Shown in pieces: positions 24,901 to 39,000 of a stretch of 64,000 bases of DNA. A model generated the notes under the pieces. The model was given only the letters and a program-made list of their open reading frames with translations, was not told where the DNA came from and ran no database searches. Source of the stretch: Monodelphis domestica (Eukaryota; Chordata; Mammalia; Didelphimorphia; Didelphidae); the NCBI RefSeq assembly GCF_027887165.1, contig NC_077230.1:37771351-37835350 (forward strand). Direction: 5' to 3'. Made by a program: the position numbers and the translations under genes. Position 1 is the first letter of the stretch. Each line of letters starts with the position of its first letter.

Positions 24901-27026
24901 TTTTTGTTTTGTTTTGTTTTGTTTTGTTTTGTTTTTGTAAGAATGAAAGCTTAGCTGAATTTCCCCATTCTGCTCTTTGCATGGCTATGTCTTAATCCAA
25001 AGTACATAAATTAAATGTGGATATTTTGTTCCTAGGATTGAAATTGGCCGCGAACCACCTGAAGTCAAGTCAGAACTTATCGAACTCCTCGAGTTGTCAG
25101 AGGAAAGGAAGAAATATTTTTTTAAGGATTCGCTCATAATTCAGGTATTATGTGAACCAAATAAAAAAATGCAGAAACTCAAAATTCTTAACTTTTTTAT
25201 CATAACAATATTAAAATAAAAAATTTGTTCTTTAAAAAGTTTCCTTTCCTACTCTTGAGTAACTTCATCTTAATTTATTACATACTTTTTTATTGTTGCT
25301 CTTTTATGCAATTTTATCAATGTCTCTGAGATTTACATTCTAATCTTCTCTGATGCACTCCAACCTTCACCACTGAATTATCATTTGTAGTATAGAGAAT
25401 GAATTAAGCAAAACTGAACAATAAATACAGCAACTGAATCTGATAGTTTTTGCTCCTTTCTGAACAAAGGAGATATATATGTGTGTGTATGTGTATGTAT
25501 ATTTTTATATCTCTAGCTTTTGTCCCAGTCTAAGATTTTCCATTACAATTAGTCAGAGGATGGCAATCTTTTAATGCTGCTTTAATTTACCTTAGTTTTA
25601 AAGAGCCTTCTGTTTCTGCTTACTTTACATTATTTAATGTGGGGTTTTTTAATGTCTCGTAGAATTCTTATTGTTAATTTCAAAAACTTAATAATATCTC
25701 ATTATATAATATATCACAGCATTTGTTCAGGTCTTCCCAAATTAACGGACACTTTGTATTCAGACAAAGAATATGTGAGTGTACCCATATTCCCTTGATT
25801 TCCTGCCTTTGATGACTTTGGGTTTTCTCTTCTATTCCAGTTGCATTGATTTTGTTCATGTTAAACCTTTCTTAGTAGTGCAAAATTTCTATTTTTTCTT
25901 TTATTATGATTACAAACCCCCTAGTTTTTTACCATCAATATGCCGCACAAATATAGGTCTAAGAGGTCTTATTCCTGTTATTTTTCTAATTTTGAATGCT
26001 GTATGGATATTGGTTGATATTAAGGTTGTATATGCAACTTGAATTCATTATGGTAAATTATATAGCCCTTTCTTATTCAAACCTTCATTTGTATCACATG
26101 ATTTCCAGTTTTTCTCAGGCCTTCCAGAATACAGAATCCTTCCTCTCTCATTTTTGTTTTTGGGTTTTTGAACCCCTGAATTGCCGAGTTAATTATCTTC
26201 TGGGACTTCCTTATGTAGAATATTTTATGAACTCTTAATTATTGTCAAGTAATCTTGAATAATTTTATTAATTTTGAAGGTTCAGTTTGAGGACCTGTTA
26301 ATTTTAGACCTCTTTTATTATTCTTGTTTTTAACATTTCCACTAAGATTCCTTTTCACAACAATCTCTGACCAACAATCTTTTTTTTTAATGTCTTTCTG
26401 TATCTTATCTCTAAGGCTTTCCCCAAAATACTGGTCTACCAATCTGTAAGCCCCTGGAGGTGAAGGAATGTTTTATCTTCATATCCCCAGGACAACACAC
26501 GGGCTTGCACTTTTTAGATGCTTAAGAAATTATGATTGAATTAGTTGCTCATGTTGTTATGCTGATGCATAAGCAGGCTCTTGCTTTTTATTCTGTGCTA
26601 TTTAGCTAGATGTTTTGGCAAACTCTTTAAAATGTTTTACTATAATTTTGAAATGACCATCCTTCCTCTAATACTGATAATGTCTTTGGAAGAAAGATCA
26701 AAGTATATATTTAATCTTTCAAAGTGTGTATATGGGTATATTGGTATATATTTCATTTTGCAAAAAGTATAAAAGTATTTACTACTGCCTCCTTCAAACC
26801 TCTTTCCTATCCAATTATGAAATCTTTAAACATTAGCACATTAGGAGAGTGGATTTTGTTTGTTTATTTTAAGCATGTTCTTGAGATTTATTAGCTTTAG
26901 ACCTATATTGTAATTACACTTTCTAAACATTTTCTCCATTTAAAGGAAAAAGTTGGAGATATCACTATTGTGAGAGGACAAGCAAGTATTTATAGAACAC
27001 CAAGAGAACCATGGTACTGGATGGCC

Positions 27027-27075
<49 letters not shown>

Positions 27076-30000
27076 TATAAGCTTTTATTGAGTATGTAAA
27101 ATAGTGATTTTTTTAGACAAAACATAGATTAATAATAAAGATTATTTTATCTTAATAAAGATTTTATCTTAATAAAGAATAATAATGAAAGATTAATAAT
27201 AAAATAACAATATGCTTTTGCCTCTAAATTCCATTTACTGGGAAGATTTCCAAATTGGAGATTCAATTTTGAAAAAATTGAAAAAATGTTTATATTCAGT
27301 GGGTTTTTTGGATAATATTTTGCTGATGAGGAATAGCCTCATCATTTCTGGCTCATAAATATATAGAATGAAATAATATAATGCATTAAAATAAGTAAAT
27401 ATCAGGAATAGAAGAAATCTGGAAACATCTTGATAAACTTTGATGTAAAGCAAATATAGAACAGATAAAAACAAAACAAAAAGAATGTTTTTTTAAACTT
27501 TACCTTCTGTCCTATAATTGAAGCTAAGTGTCAGTTCCAAAGCATAAGAGCAGCAAGACCTAGGCATTGGGGTCAAATGACCAGGCCAGGGTCACATAGC
27601 AAAGAAGTACCTGAGGCCAAATTTGAATGCAGGACCTCCCATCTCCAGGATCTCTCTATCCACTCAGCCAATTAGCTGTTCATGAGAATATATTTTTTGT
27701 GAATTAAGACAAAAAAGGTCTAGAGAGAGCAATGGATAAGCAAAAAATGTTAGGCAGAAGAATAGATTTAAAAATGTTATTTTAGAGTGTTTAACTGACT
27801 CCCTATTATGTAAATTCATGTGCAAAATAAATAGCATAAAAAGGCTAGAGTCTCCTAAGCATGATGATTGTTCCTTAGGTTACTAAAAGTGTTGAATCAA
27901 GCATGAAACTCCCTAGGTTTCTTCAAATGGACAATATATTTTAGACTCTTCATACATCTAGTTATAATGTCCAGTTCTGATTGTATCTCTCCAGGACTTC
28001 TTAAATATTGACACTGTTTTAGTGAAAAATTCAGAGTTTTTTGCACTCATTGCTTTCTAGAATTATTGAATATATAGAAGGATGAATTTTTTTTCAAATA
28101 ACTATGGTCACTCCAAGATAGATGCAAAGTTAAGACAGTGAAGTTTCCTGGAATCACAACTTATTGTCATATTGTTGTTCAGTTGTATAATTCTTCCTAG
28201 GACACTCTTCGGAGTTTTCTTGGCAAAAATACTAGAGTGGTTTGCTATTTCCTTCTCTAGCTCATTTAACAGGTGAGGAAATGCAGGCAAACATGATTAA
28301 GTGACTTGCCTAGTGTTACACAGTTAATAAGTGTTTGATTTGATATCTGAATTTTAACTTTTTAAAAGATGAGACTTTCCTTACTCTAGGCTTGACACAT
28401 CCAGTGTGCCAGCTACCTATCCTTGTTGCCATTAATATAACATTTTGAGTTGGATTACCTAGAGAAAACAGTAAAATATAACTCAGCTGTGTGCCTGTGA
28501 TATCAAATACGGATAGGAATTTCCCAAAGAAGTATAAAAGTGAAAAAGGATTGTAAAGTTTAAAATTAGTGGTTAGACGATGATTATATGAAATTGTGAT
28601 TGCCAGTACGTATTACAACTTAAGTTAGAATTTATTTACAAATAGAGAGGAAACAATAAAGAAGAGAAATGTAAGGGGGATGGAGAAGTTATCTATCCTA
28701 TCAATCTAAATGCTTTTCTCTGGGTCTGCTTAATCCAGGAAGAGATTAATTAGCTCTTAACCAGGAACCTTGCAGCCTCCTCCAAGATGGAAGTTAGTCT
28801 CTCTAAAATCTAGGAGAGGGATCAGCCTTTTACTAACCCAAGGGAATAATCCTAGAGTCAGAGTCCAATTAGAAGCCTAGTTCCAAACCCATGATCCAAG
28901 CAAGTCTCCAGCAAAGCTCCCTTGAAGACTATCTAAGACTATCTCCAGAAGACAATCTCTTCAGACTATCTTCTCAAAGACAATCAACCTGCCCTAAAGA
29001 AGTTCGGGGGATTGCTTTTTATGGTGACTTCTTGTCCCCTCCCCTCTTCTCAGGGGTCAGTCACAGTTTCCAAATTCTCTAGCACTGCCCATGGGGCAGT
29101 ATGGGTAGGATCAACTTTTCACCTTCTGAAGGTTAAATTCTCATCAAAACGATTCACAGATTCCTGGCTGACTGAAGTGTGAATTCTCTAAGTACCTTGC
29201 TAGATTCTCATCTAGTACTAAATATTGTGTTTAATCTTTTGTTGGTTCAATTTAAAAGGAGACAAAGGAGAGTTAATCCTCTTTTTCCATCTAGTGAGGG
29301 TACTAAATAGGGGTACTTAATAGTGTTAACTCAGGATAGACAAGTAAAGAATTCCCTTTTCACAGGATACTAGGGTTCAGAGGATTGGAATGATGCTGTG
29401 TCCTCTCCCTTTCCATTAAGGACTTTCCTGTTTTCGACCTAACCATGTAATGACTACTTTAGTCTTGGGGAGACCAGACCACTTGAAGGAAAGATCAGGC
29501 ATTTATCTTACAGTCTTTGCTTCTTTTTGCCTCTACCCAGTAGCTCCAGGGAAAATTGAACAGAAAAATTTGGTCAAATAAGGAAGTGCAAAAGTACTTG
29601 ATCTACTCTGTGAGACAGCTATGTATTTCCTCTTCATAAAACATAGGCTTAATAAACACAGGGTCTGAATTCAGTTCAGGCTCTCTGGACCTCTGAAATT
29701 CAGAATGTTGATTTTATGCAGAACACAATAACCTCAAGACTGATGTTGGATCTTTTATGTAGAACAGGCAGTTAGAGGTTCAAGGTTGCTGAATTGAGCA
29801 CTAAAGATCTTGTGTCCACATGGAAAAAGCTGCCAGACTCTTAGAGTGGGGAGGACAGCCCATCCTCCTTCTGTTCAGGAGAGAATTATTTGCCACATGC
29901 CCTAGAGTCATGATGGTAAACCTATGGCACATGTGCCAAAGATGGCACAGAGAGAACTCTCTGTGGACACACATGTGCCTTCCATGGCAGAGTTAATTAC

Positions 30001-33000
30001 TAGAAAGGTAGAAGAACTTGGGGTAGGGGGACTGCTCCCTTCCCCTCTCTCCACTGTGCATCCTTACCCCTCAGTACTCACTCCCATTCCTGAGTGGAGT
30101 GCTCAGGCTACTCTCCTCTCTTTCTCCCTCCCCTGTCTGAGTAAGGGCAGAGGACACTTGGTTGCTGGGTGGCATGGTCTCTAAAAGGTTCTAAAAGGTT
30201 TGCCATCACTATCCTAGAGCCTTTTTGGTGAACCTATAGCAGGTGTGCTGGAGGGGCTGCTCCCTTCCCCTCTCCATGTGCGCAAGGACAATTCTTATAT
30301 CACCTGCCCCTCAGCCTAGCAGTCAAATGGGAACATTTCCTCCTTCCCCTGTCTGGAGTAAAGTCAGTTGTTCTTACATGCATCATGAGGGTTTCAGTTT
30401 GGTCACTTGCTCTCTAAAAGTTTTGCCATCACTGCCCTGGAGAATCAAAGGAGGAGATGCGATAACACCCCCCACACACATACCTCCTCCTGTCACAGGG
30501 CTGGGACAGCTCTGAGCATGTTCCATCTCCATTATCATGACATTTATATGAGAAGACAGTCAGATAGACAGGCAGACATAGTGCAAAATTCATTATTCAC
30601 ATTTGTTCTAAATGCAAGTTTAGGCCTTTCTTGAACCTCTAATATGAGAAAAATCACAATTCAAGAGAGCTGTGATTACTTCTGTTACAATGATTGGGAG
30701 AATCATGTGGCATAATTTTGGAGTTGTGTGTTTTTATTTTATCTTTAGAGCTCATTAAATAATATTTGAGTAAGTAGAGATATAGGATAGATGTATAATT
30801 TCATTGAAATAGGGAATACTCACGTGTATAGTTAGAAAATCTTGAAACTGTAAAACTTCATTATCCAGAATACTTTTCCCTTTGTGCACATTTGAGTCAA
30901 TTCACATAACTGTTTATAAGTTCTGTAGCTCCTCCCTATAGCTCTCTTCTTTCATGACAGGATCCTGGGTATCGGTAGTTCTTTTATTTTAGTTATTAAT
31001 TAATAAAAGTTTAAAAATAAAATTTATAGAATATTAATTTTAATCTTTACATTTTGGTTTACCACAAAGAGAATTTTCAAATATTTTTTAAAGATAGAAT
31101 AGATAAATTTTTTCAAGCATGCTTTTCTGCCAGCCCACCTGCTTTCCACACCATCTGCTTGAACCAGCTCTCCTCCCACTACTGCTGCTGCCACCCACCA
31201 CCAGATCTTGGGAGTGGTTTCTCCTCCCCCTGCATGCTCTTGGGAAGAGTGCTCAGCTGCAGGCTCCCACTGCTATTTCTGATTCAAGTGTCTGCACAGA
31301 GGGTGAGATTCCCCAATCCTTTTGGCCATTCTTTTCCCCACTCCAGGTGGATTTTTGAGCCTGTGCTAGCCATTTTTCAGTATGGAAAAGTGACACTATG
31401 CTATTCATCCCCACCCCCTTCTAGTTTATAAGCTGAATTTCTTAAACTGACCCTTGGCACCTGGCTTGCAACTCAGGATTTTTTCACAGGAAGGGGGATC
31501 ACTCTGCTGTTTTGTTTTTGTATTTTTTGAGGGCACATTAACCCAAATCAATGGATTTGAGATTTTATTTTTCTCCCTCCTACCCAAAACATCGAAGACT
31601 AATCTTTCTTTCATATGAAAATATGCTATTGTTCTCCCTTGAAGTTTTGCACTTCTTTGAGTTTACTCTTTAGATAAAATCCATTCAGTCTTCCCCCCTT
31701 TTTTTTTTGGAGGAAAAACGCTTTTACAAAGCATGCTAGGAACTCTCACAGAACAGTTTGAATTGCTTGATCTCTAACTAGTGCATATTAGTTCTTGGTT
31801 TTTTTACTAGCAGTTTGTATTTGCACTGCATATTTCCCATTTTGTTTTCTTCTCAAGAATATGCAACAGGCTAGACTGCTTAAATTAGAGACCAAACTGA
31901 AATATTCTGACAAAGTGTTATGGGGATCAGGAAGGATACCTTTTGCAAGAATGCAAGACTCCAAAACTTAGCTTAAAAACAAAAAGAGAAATTTATTAGT
32001 TTAGGAGGTAATGTTGAGAATGGCCAGGAGGATAGCAAGGTGGAGCAGCAAGATGGGGAGCAGTTCCTTGGGAGGACAGCATGAATGGAAAGGCTGCTCC
32101 CCGTGAGGACAGCATGGATGGAAAAGCTGTCCCCCCAGACGACATCAGTTCTGGGGATTTTATACTCTTTACAACAGATGCTATGTCATGGTGTGGACAT
32201 GACCTAGAGTGTTAATCACTCAGGCATTTGGTAGGGTGAGGTGGTCATCTGACTTGGGTCTGCCTGGAGGCATAAAGATTCCTTAACAAACTTAACAAAC
32301 ATCTTGAGATGTAGCCTGATAGGATCTAGGTGTAGCCTGGAGGTGCGTCTCTCTGTCCATAATAGTTTGCCTGAGTTTCTGGGGGTACAGTGCTCATGTC
32401 AAAAGTTTTGATATTCTTAAATATTCTCAACACACAGAGTAGAGAATCCTGCCCATTGCTTCTATCAGAAATTTCCGAGTTCTGACAAATGAAGTGCAAA
32501 TAGTTAATAAATAGTGCGAAGGGGAATGAACTTTAAAAGAGATCTGGGAGTTTATTGTTTCCTAACTACTTTTAATTTATTTCCCTCCATAAGAGTAAAA
32601 GATGTCTATTGGAATTGGAGAAAAGGATTTTTGACGTCCCTGCCTATGTCTTTGTTACACTTATTTTATTTGCTGATTGCTTGTGTTGAGTTAATTTTTT
32701 TAAAGTTTATATGTTAATCTAATCAATATCTTTCTGATATACTGAGTCATTTTAAGCTAATGTTTTTGCCTATTAGATATATTCTATTATATTGATTTTT
32801 GTATCTGTACCTTTCCCCTCTGACTGTACTGAAGAACATCATTGTGAAAGCCCATAAACACCTTTTTCAGTGGCAAAATCATAACTCATTAGGGGTGTGC
32901 TGCATTTGTCACATAGATAATGATGGATGGACTTCATCAAAACTGGTTACAACTTGTATACAACCTTTAGAGAATTTAATGAGCTAAAAATTTTAATTGC

Positions 33001-36000
33001 AATTTTAAAAAGTCCTCAGAAATTACTTTAGATATCTAGTAGATTTCTGGAATGATTATTTTAAAAAATGTTGAACTAAAAGGTAGAGAACCAAATAGAT
33101 GTTCCTACTTAAAGTATAAAGCAAGAAGCCAAAAAGAGCTCCTGTGCATGCATAATAAATTATACTCTGCCGTTTAATCTAATTCTACCAGAACAATAGA
33201 CATTTCTTGGTGATGTTCATCTGTATTTGTATTGTAATTTGTAGCATTGCTCATTTTATACCCTCTAAAATTGTGATTGAGCATTAAATAATTAGAGTTT
33301 ACTCTGGAATTGTGTCTGATTATCAGAGTTCTTAAATCTTTCAGATTTGTTTTTCTTCATGGTGTGAATAAGAAAAACCCCGCATGATAGTGTCAAATTT
33401 CTTCATGCTAATATGATAAGTTTTTTCTGGTTCATAATAGTTTGGCTCTGTTCTCTTTGTATCAGTTCATAGAAGTCTGGCCAGGTTACTCCAGTTCCAT
33501 TCTGGAAATTATTTCTTTTTGTGCATAATTTGTTCAACCATTTTCCAGTAAAAACAAAACAAAACAAAACAAAACAAAACAAAACAAAACAAAACATCCT
33601 ACTAGTCCCCAGTTCCTTGCCTCTGCAGAATAAGAAAAGAAGTCTCCAATAATTGCTTTGGTACCTTTGGGTCCTATCTTTTCATTTGCATTTTTTAATT
33701 TCTTTGGGATATTGGTCAAAGTTTAATGACAGTTTAATGATCCCTAGGACCAAATTACTTTCTTGAATATCTAGAACAACCAAGACTCTTGTTTCTCATA
33801 CCCCAATAATTGTCATTTTAGTTGTAATCATCTTTGTCAATCTGGTATGAAGTAAAAGCTTAGAACTACTTAAATTTACATTTCTCTAGTTTCTAGTGAT
33901 TTTGGACCATTTGGATTGATTTCCTCCCTTGAAAAAAGTGCATTTGTTTCCATAGCCTTTGATTTTTTTTGACTGTCATTTAATTGGAAGATGCCTCATG
34001 GTTCAAGGCTTACATTTGATCAGGATAGTAAATGGAAGGTCAGAAAGGCTAAGCTAAGCCCAAGTTAATACAACTAATTAGTAGAAACTTATAACTAGGT
34101 TCTAGAACTAGAACTTGAGTCCAAATTTCTTTAATTCCAAGATGGTTTGATTGCCAGTTGTATGAAACTGCTACCTTTTCTTCCACAGTGACCTGAAATT
34201 TGGTATTGGGGCACTGAAAATATTAATAGAATTAGATGAGGAATGTAGAAAAGACTTCCAAGCGATCTTTCACCAGGTAAGACAGCACAGTTCCTCCCCA
34301 TTAATCAAGTTTTATTGAATGTTAGTTGTGTTCACAGTGATAAAAGTGGTGGAAAGCAAAGCAGTCAGTGAGAATGGTGCCCATAATAATGCATGAAATA
34401 AATGCTTCCTATTTCATTCATCCATTCTTTTGATCAGTCCAAACAAAACTTTTCAATCTTACTAAAACTCTACTTGGCCTAAGAGGACTGCTTTATGAAA
34501 GGTGAATTGACCAAAACTCCCATATCACTACTCTCTGCCTAGTTCTACTTATGACTCTTTAGAAAATCCAGTATGGAAATCATTTGGGAACCCCAGCCTA
34601 CTACTACTACTAATCCATGAATTGTGTCTACTTGATCAAGAGAAAGGATCATCGGCTGGGGTATCCTTCTTCCTTGCTTCCCTTACTTCCTTGCAACTAT
34701 TAACTACTCTTAGGTCTTAAGATGTGAATCAGTAACTTTCTTCCTTCTGATGTGAAGAAGGCCCACCAGGCTTTTTTTATTATTATTTTCTCTGTGAATG
34801 TGCCTCTGAAGTCTGCTAGAATGTAGGCCTTACAATCGATTTCTCCTACTTTTATGCTATCATTGTAACTACTAATTGAAAGTACCTCTGGATGTGTGAA
34901 AAATGCTGCTAAGCTCTGGAGACATAAATAGAAAAAATGAAACATTTCCTGATCTTGAGACACTCTTACTCGATACTCTAAGTGGAAAGTACAACATTTA
35001 AAATAAGGTTCAGCTGAAGCACAAGATGGAATGGTTCAGAAGTCCTGGGGTCTCAGTGGTAGAATGGATGGAATGGATAGCAAGAGCCATTTGGCAATGA
35101 TTTCACAAAGATTAGTTAGACTGGTTCTGCCATCTATCACATCAGTAAATTCTTTTTGTATTTGAGGATTAAACCCAGTGTCTTGGTCACATATTATCAA
35201 GGCTTTCCTGTTGTTATTGGATAAAGTCTAAACCCAGTACCTTCCATATTCTGACAGCAGAGGGTTCCATACTTAATTCCCAGAGTACCATGACATAAAT
35301 TTTTTATTATATATATATATGCATATATCTATATCTATATCTTTGTAGTCATATAAATCTTATATACCCAGAGTTTAGCTGAGGACCAGAAGACCAGACA
35401 TGGAAGAAGCTCTTAGTAGTGAATATCATTTTTCCTTTTTTCTATACACATGTAAATCTGTGTGTCTGTATATACATATATATGCACATAAATGCATGCA
35501 CACATTTATTTATATATGTGTATGTGTGTATGTGTTGATATCTATACCTCTATCTAAGGCCAGGTTACTTACTCATCAGGCCTGCCCTAACATTCTTCTA
35601 GTTTGCAAAAGGGCTTGTCACTGTAATTTCTCAGCTATTATGGTATTTCCACTGACTTTGTTTTTGAACATCTCTTGGAGTCCATTTTAGTAAATTACAA
35701 TCCTCCTAGAAGCAGAAACTGTCTTTCCCCCTGTATATACAGAACTATGCAGGAAGAGAGGCTTCGTTTTCTAGTGTTAGGAAGTGATATATATTGAAGT
35801 GGTCCCCCTGATGTCCATCCTGGATGTCTGAAGCTCACCAGGTCAGTAACATCTTACTGCTTTTGGCAGCTTCCTGCAACTAAATGGCAGTGAAGGTGTC
35901 ACCTTGCCTTGAAAAACACAATTCTTAACTGGGAGAGCTTTTAAGCTTTGGATTCTATCCCTAACCTCATTCCTATCTACATGCCTATCTCTTTCCCTCT

Positions 36001-39000
36001 TCCCATTCCCATCCATGTCCCCATCTCAGTTCCCAAACCTATCCCTGTCTCTAATCTCATGTAAATCTCTCGTCCTATCCTGATTAGTTTTACTCAATAG
36101 CTACTAGTCATGGAATTTGTGCATATGTTTTTGAATGTAATAGATCTTAAGGGGTCATTTGAGAATAAAGAGGTCAGATAAGTGGCTAGCAGGAATAAAT
36201 GAGATGGTTGTGACTGTTGGAGAAAAAAAGGATTGAATAACGTGTAATTAATAGATTTATTTTGGTAAATTTCAGGCTAACATTTTTCAAGACAAATATA
36301 AAGACATGAACACATACAAAGTGAATATGGAACCTGATGAATCAAATAAAGAAGGCACATTTTTACCATTGGCCCCAGAAGAAGAATTATTACTAGAACA
36401 ATTTAAAATAAAACCTAAAGAGATAAAAAATGAAGATTTATCACCAGGGCAATTATTAGCCCAAGGGGATTTCAATTCAGGTAAGACATATATCCTTGCT
36501 CAAAACATTTGACCCTAAAGTTTTCTGATAGAAAAGAGAAATTTGGAACAAATGTTTCCATCACTCACCGAATTTCTGGTCTCTATTCCTTTTCCCTTCA
36601 TATCTCTAATAATGAGAATGCTAGCTGCTTTATAAGGCTTTCTCAACTATTGGTGATCCCTCTCTTGGTGATTGAACTATAAGGGACCTTGGAAATATTC
36701 TACTATAACAAAATAATTGCTATAGAAATCTTTCCTATATGTATGTCAAAATGTCATTTAGCTTCTGCCTCAAAATATGCAGTGATAGGAAACTCATTTT
36801 CTCAACATCCAGGCCACACTATTGCTAAATTATTTAAGCTTTTAGAAAAGATTTCAGTACAATTTTTTTGCTCAGGCTTTTTAAAATAATTTAGTCCTTT
36901 TCCCTTCTTTTGAAATAATACAGAAAAAGATCTTGTTCCTCTTTCCCTATTACTATCCATTTGACCTATAAAATCAACTTATTTTCCACCTAAGACTTTT
37001 TTTTAATCTCTATGATCATGTTTAGCCTGAAAACAATCTTTATATGATTTCTTATTACATCGTTGGGACATGGTTTTGTTTAGAGTCTATTATCCATCCT
37101 ACTTTAATGACATCCATTTTGGTTTATCAACATTCTGTTGGTCTCATTGCAACAAAATCTTTTTTTTTTTTTAATTCAATTACTTATAGGAATAATTTTG
37201 GCCATTTCTTTTGACATTTTAAAATTCAGATGCCCCCATCTCCCTTTCCCTACCTGAGGGGGTGAAGAATCTGATATAGGTTATACTCATACTATCATGT
37301 AATACCTATTTCCATATGGTTCCCATCATGATAAAGACACATAACACACATATTCAATAGAAATCTCATGACGATTTATAATATAACTTATAATTTATAA
37401 TATAACTATTATAGTAGAAGATGTCAAGTTTTGATCTACACACAGATTAGAACCTCTAGTGGGAGGGCTTGCTGAACGCTTTTCAGGGCTGCTTATCTAC
37501 CTTTGGTGTCTACTTGTCACTCAGCTCTCACCTGTGGTTCCAAGAAGGTGTAGCATGTGGAGCAGCCTGTTAAAACTGAACAGATGGGTTAAGTTAGGTT
37601 GATATCTACTCCAGGCTTGTGAAGACCTCCTCCTGGAATAGGTGGATGAGAAAATTTGCTTCAGTAGCCATGAATGTAGCTGAAGTAAGCACTGTGGAGT
37701 GCGTAGAGTTGTTGGACATCTAAGACACTAAAGTCATTTAGGTTCAGTGTCAATCATCTAGGTTCAGTGTCAGTCATCCAGACTTTTGTGTTGCCAAAGG
37801 ATTTAGATGATTCTGCAAGAAAGAGTGAGGCTGACAATTTTGTGCAACTCACTTAAATCCAATTCATACACAAGTTAAGATATTATTTTCTGTGATGTCA
37901 CTGGTACTTTTCAAACATAAGGATCACCACCACCACTGCCAACTGATTAATCAACATTTTTGATTATCTCATCCTTTTAAGTCTTCTTTATTTGTTTTAA
38001 ACTGCCCTTGCAGCGGGACTAGTATTTTCTTGGTAGATATCCTAGATCATCAGTCTTAGAAGGAACCTCAAAGACCACCCACTTTAATCCCTTCATTTTG
38101 TAGATGAGAAAAATGAGGCCCGGAGAAGATATTCAGATAGTTACCTTCCAAGCTGTGACTTCATGGCTTCTGGCTCTAAAAGCAAGACCATAGGTAGGTT
38201 CTTCACTTTATAAGATGTCTAAGCCTTGGTCAGCAATAGTAACCAATGAAAGATTGCTGTTGTCCCTTGCTAATCCTAGTAAAATATTTGTGTACTGTTG
38301 TACTCATTGAATTATTTATTTTTCTTAGAGACCCCAATAAAAAAAGAAGAAGAAGAAGAAGAAATAGTAGTGGAGGAAGAGATTATTAGCACTGGAAAAC
38401 CTACAGAGGGAAAGGCTAAAAAGAGATTTTCCTGGTTCCGGTAAGAGATGTACTTTTTATATATGGATAACAATATTCTTAATAAACAAAACATTTTATT
38501 TCTCCTGGAATTTACCTCTTTGGCTACTGTTTGCTATACTTTTGCCCCTTTCTACAAAAGAACATTATTTATATGAATTTTCTCAGTTGTTCACATCTTC
38601 CTCAAATGGGTGCTGGCATAGAGTAAAGGTGTCAAGTTCACAGTTTATGGATGTGACCCAGAGAGATCCATTTCTTTTTGAGTCTGTTAATAACAACTTG
38701 TGGGAAAAGTGGGAAAAGTATAGGACATGGAATCTGAGTTATCTGCATTCAGACTGGAGTTTTATCACCTAGTCATGTGTTCAAATTCAAGTATTTTCTG
38801 ATCAATAGGTTACAGACTTCCCTTCTATAAAATATTACAAGTTGACATCTAGCGTTACTTCAGATCTAAATCAGTGACCCCATCACTCCTTACAAGACAA
38901 ATCATGTATTAGTTGTGGTTAATGTGGAGGAGGAAGAAGTAGAGAAATGATATTGTGCCATATGCACACATATTTAACTTAACTGGCTTCCATATCTAGT

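Noticed and set aside
26940-27125. Small hydrophobic IYIYIY frame on the minus strand
   Set aside because: It is the translation of the (AT)n microsatellite at 27,029-27,078.
31054-31431. 125-codon open frame at 31.1-31.4 kb as an exon of gene B
   Set aside because: It would break the phase between exons 5 and 6, which already join in frame. It has no good splice sites and no recognisable domain.
33403-33719. FCFVLFCFVLF frames on the minus strand
   Set aside because: They are translations of the (AAAAC)n simple repeat.
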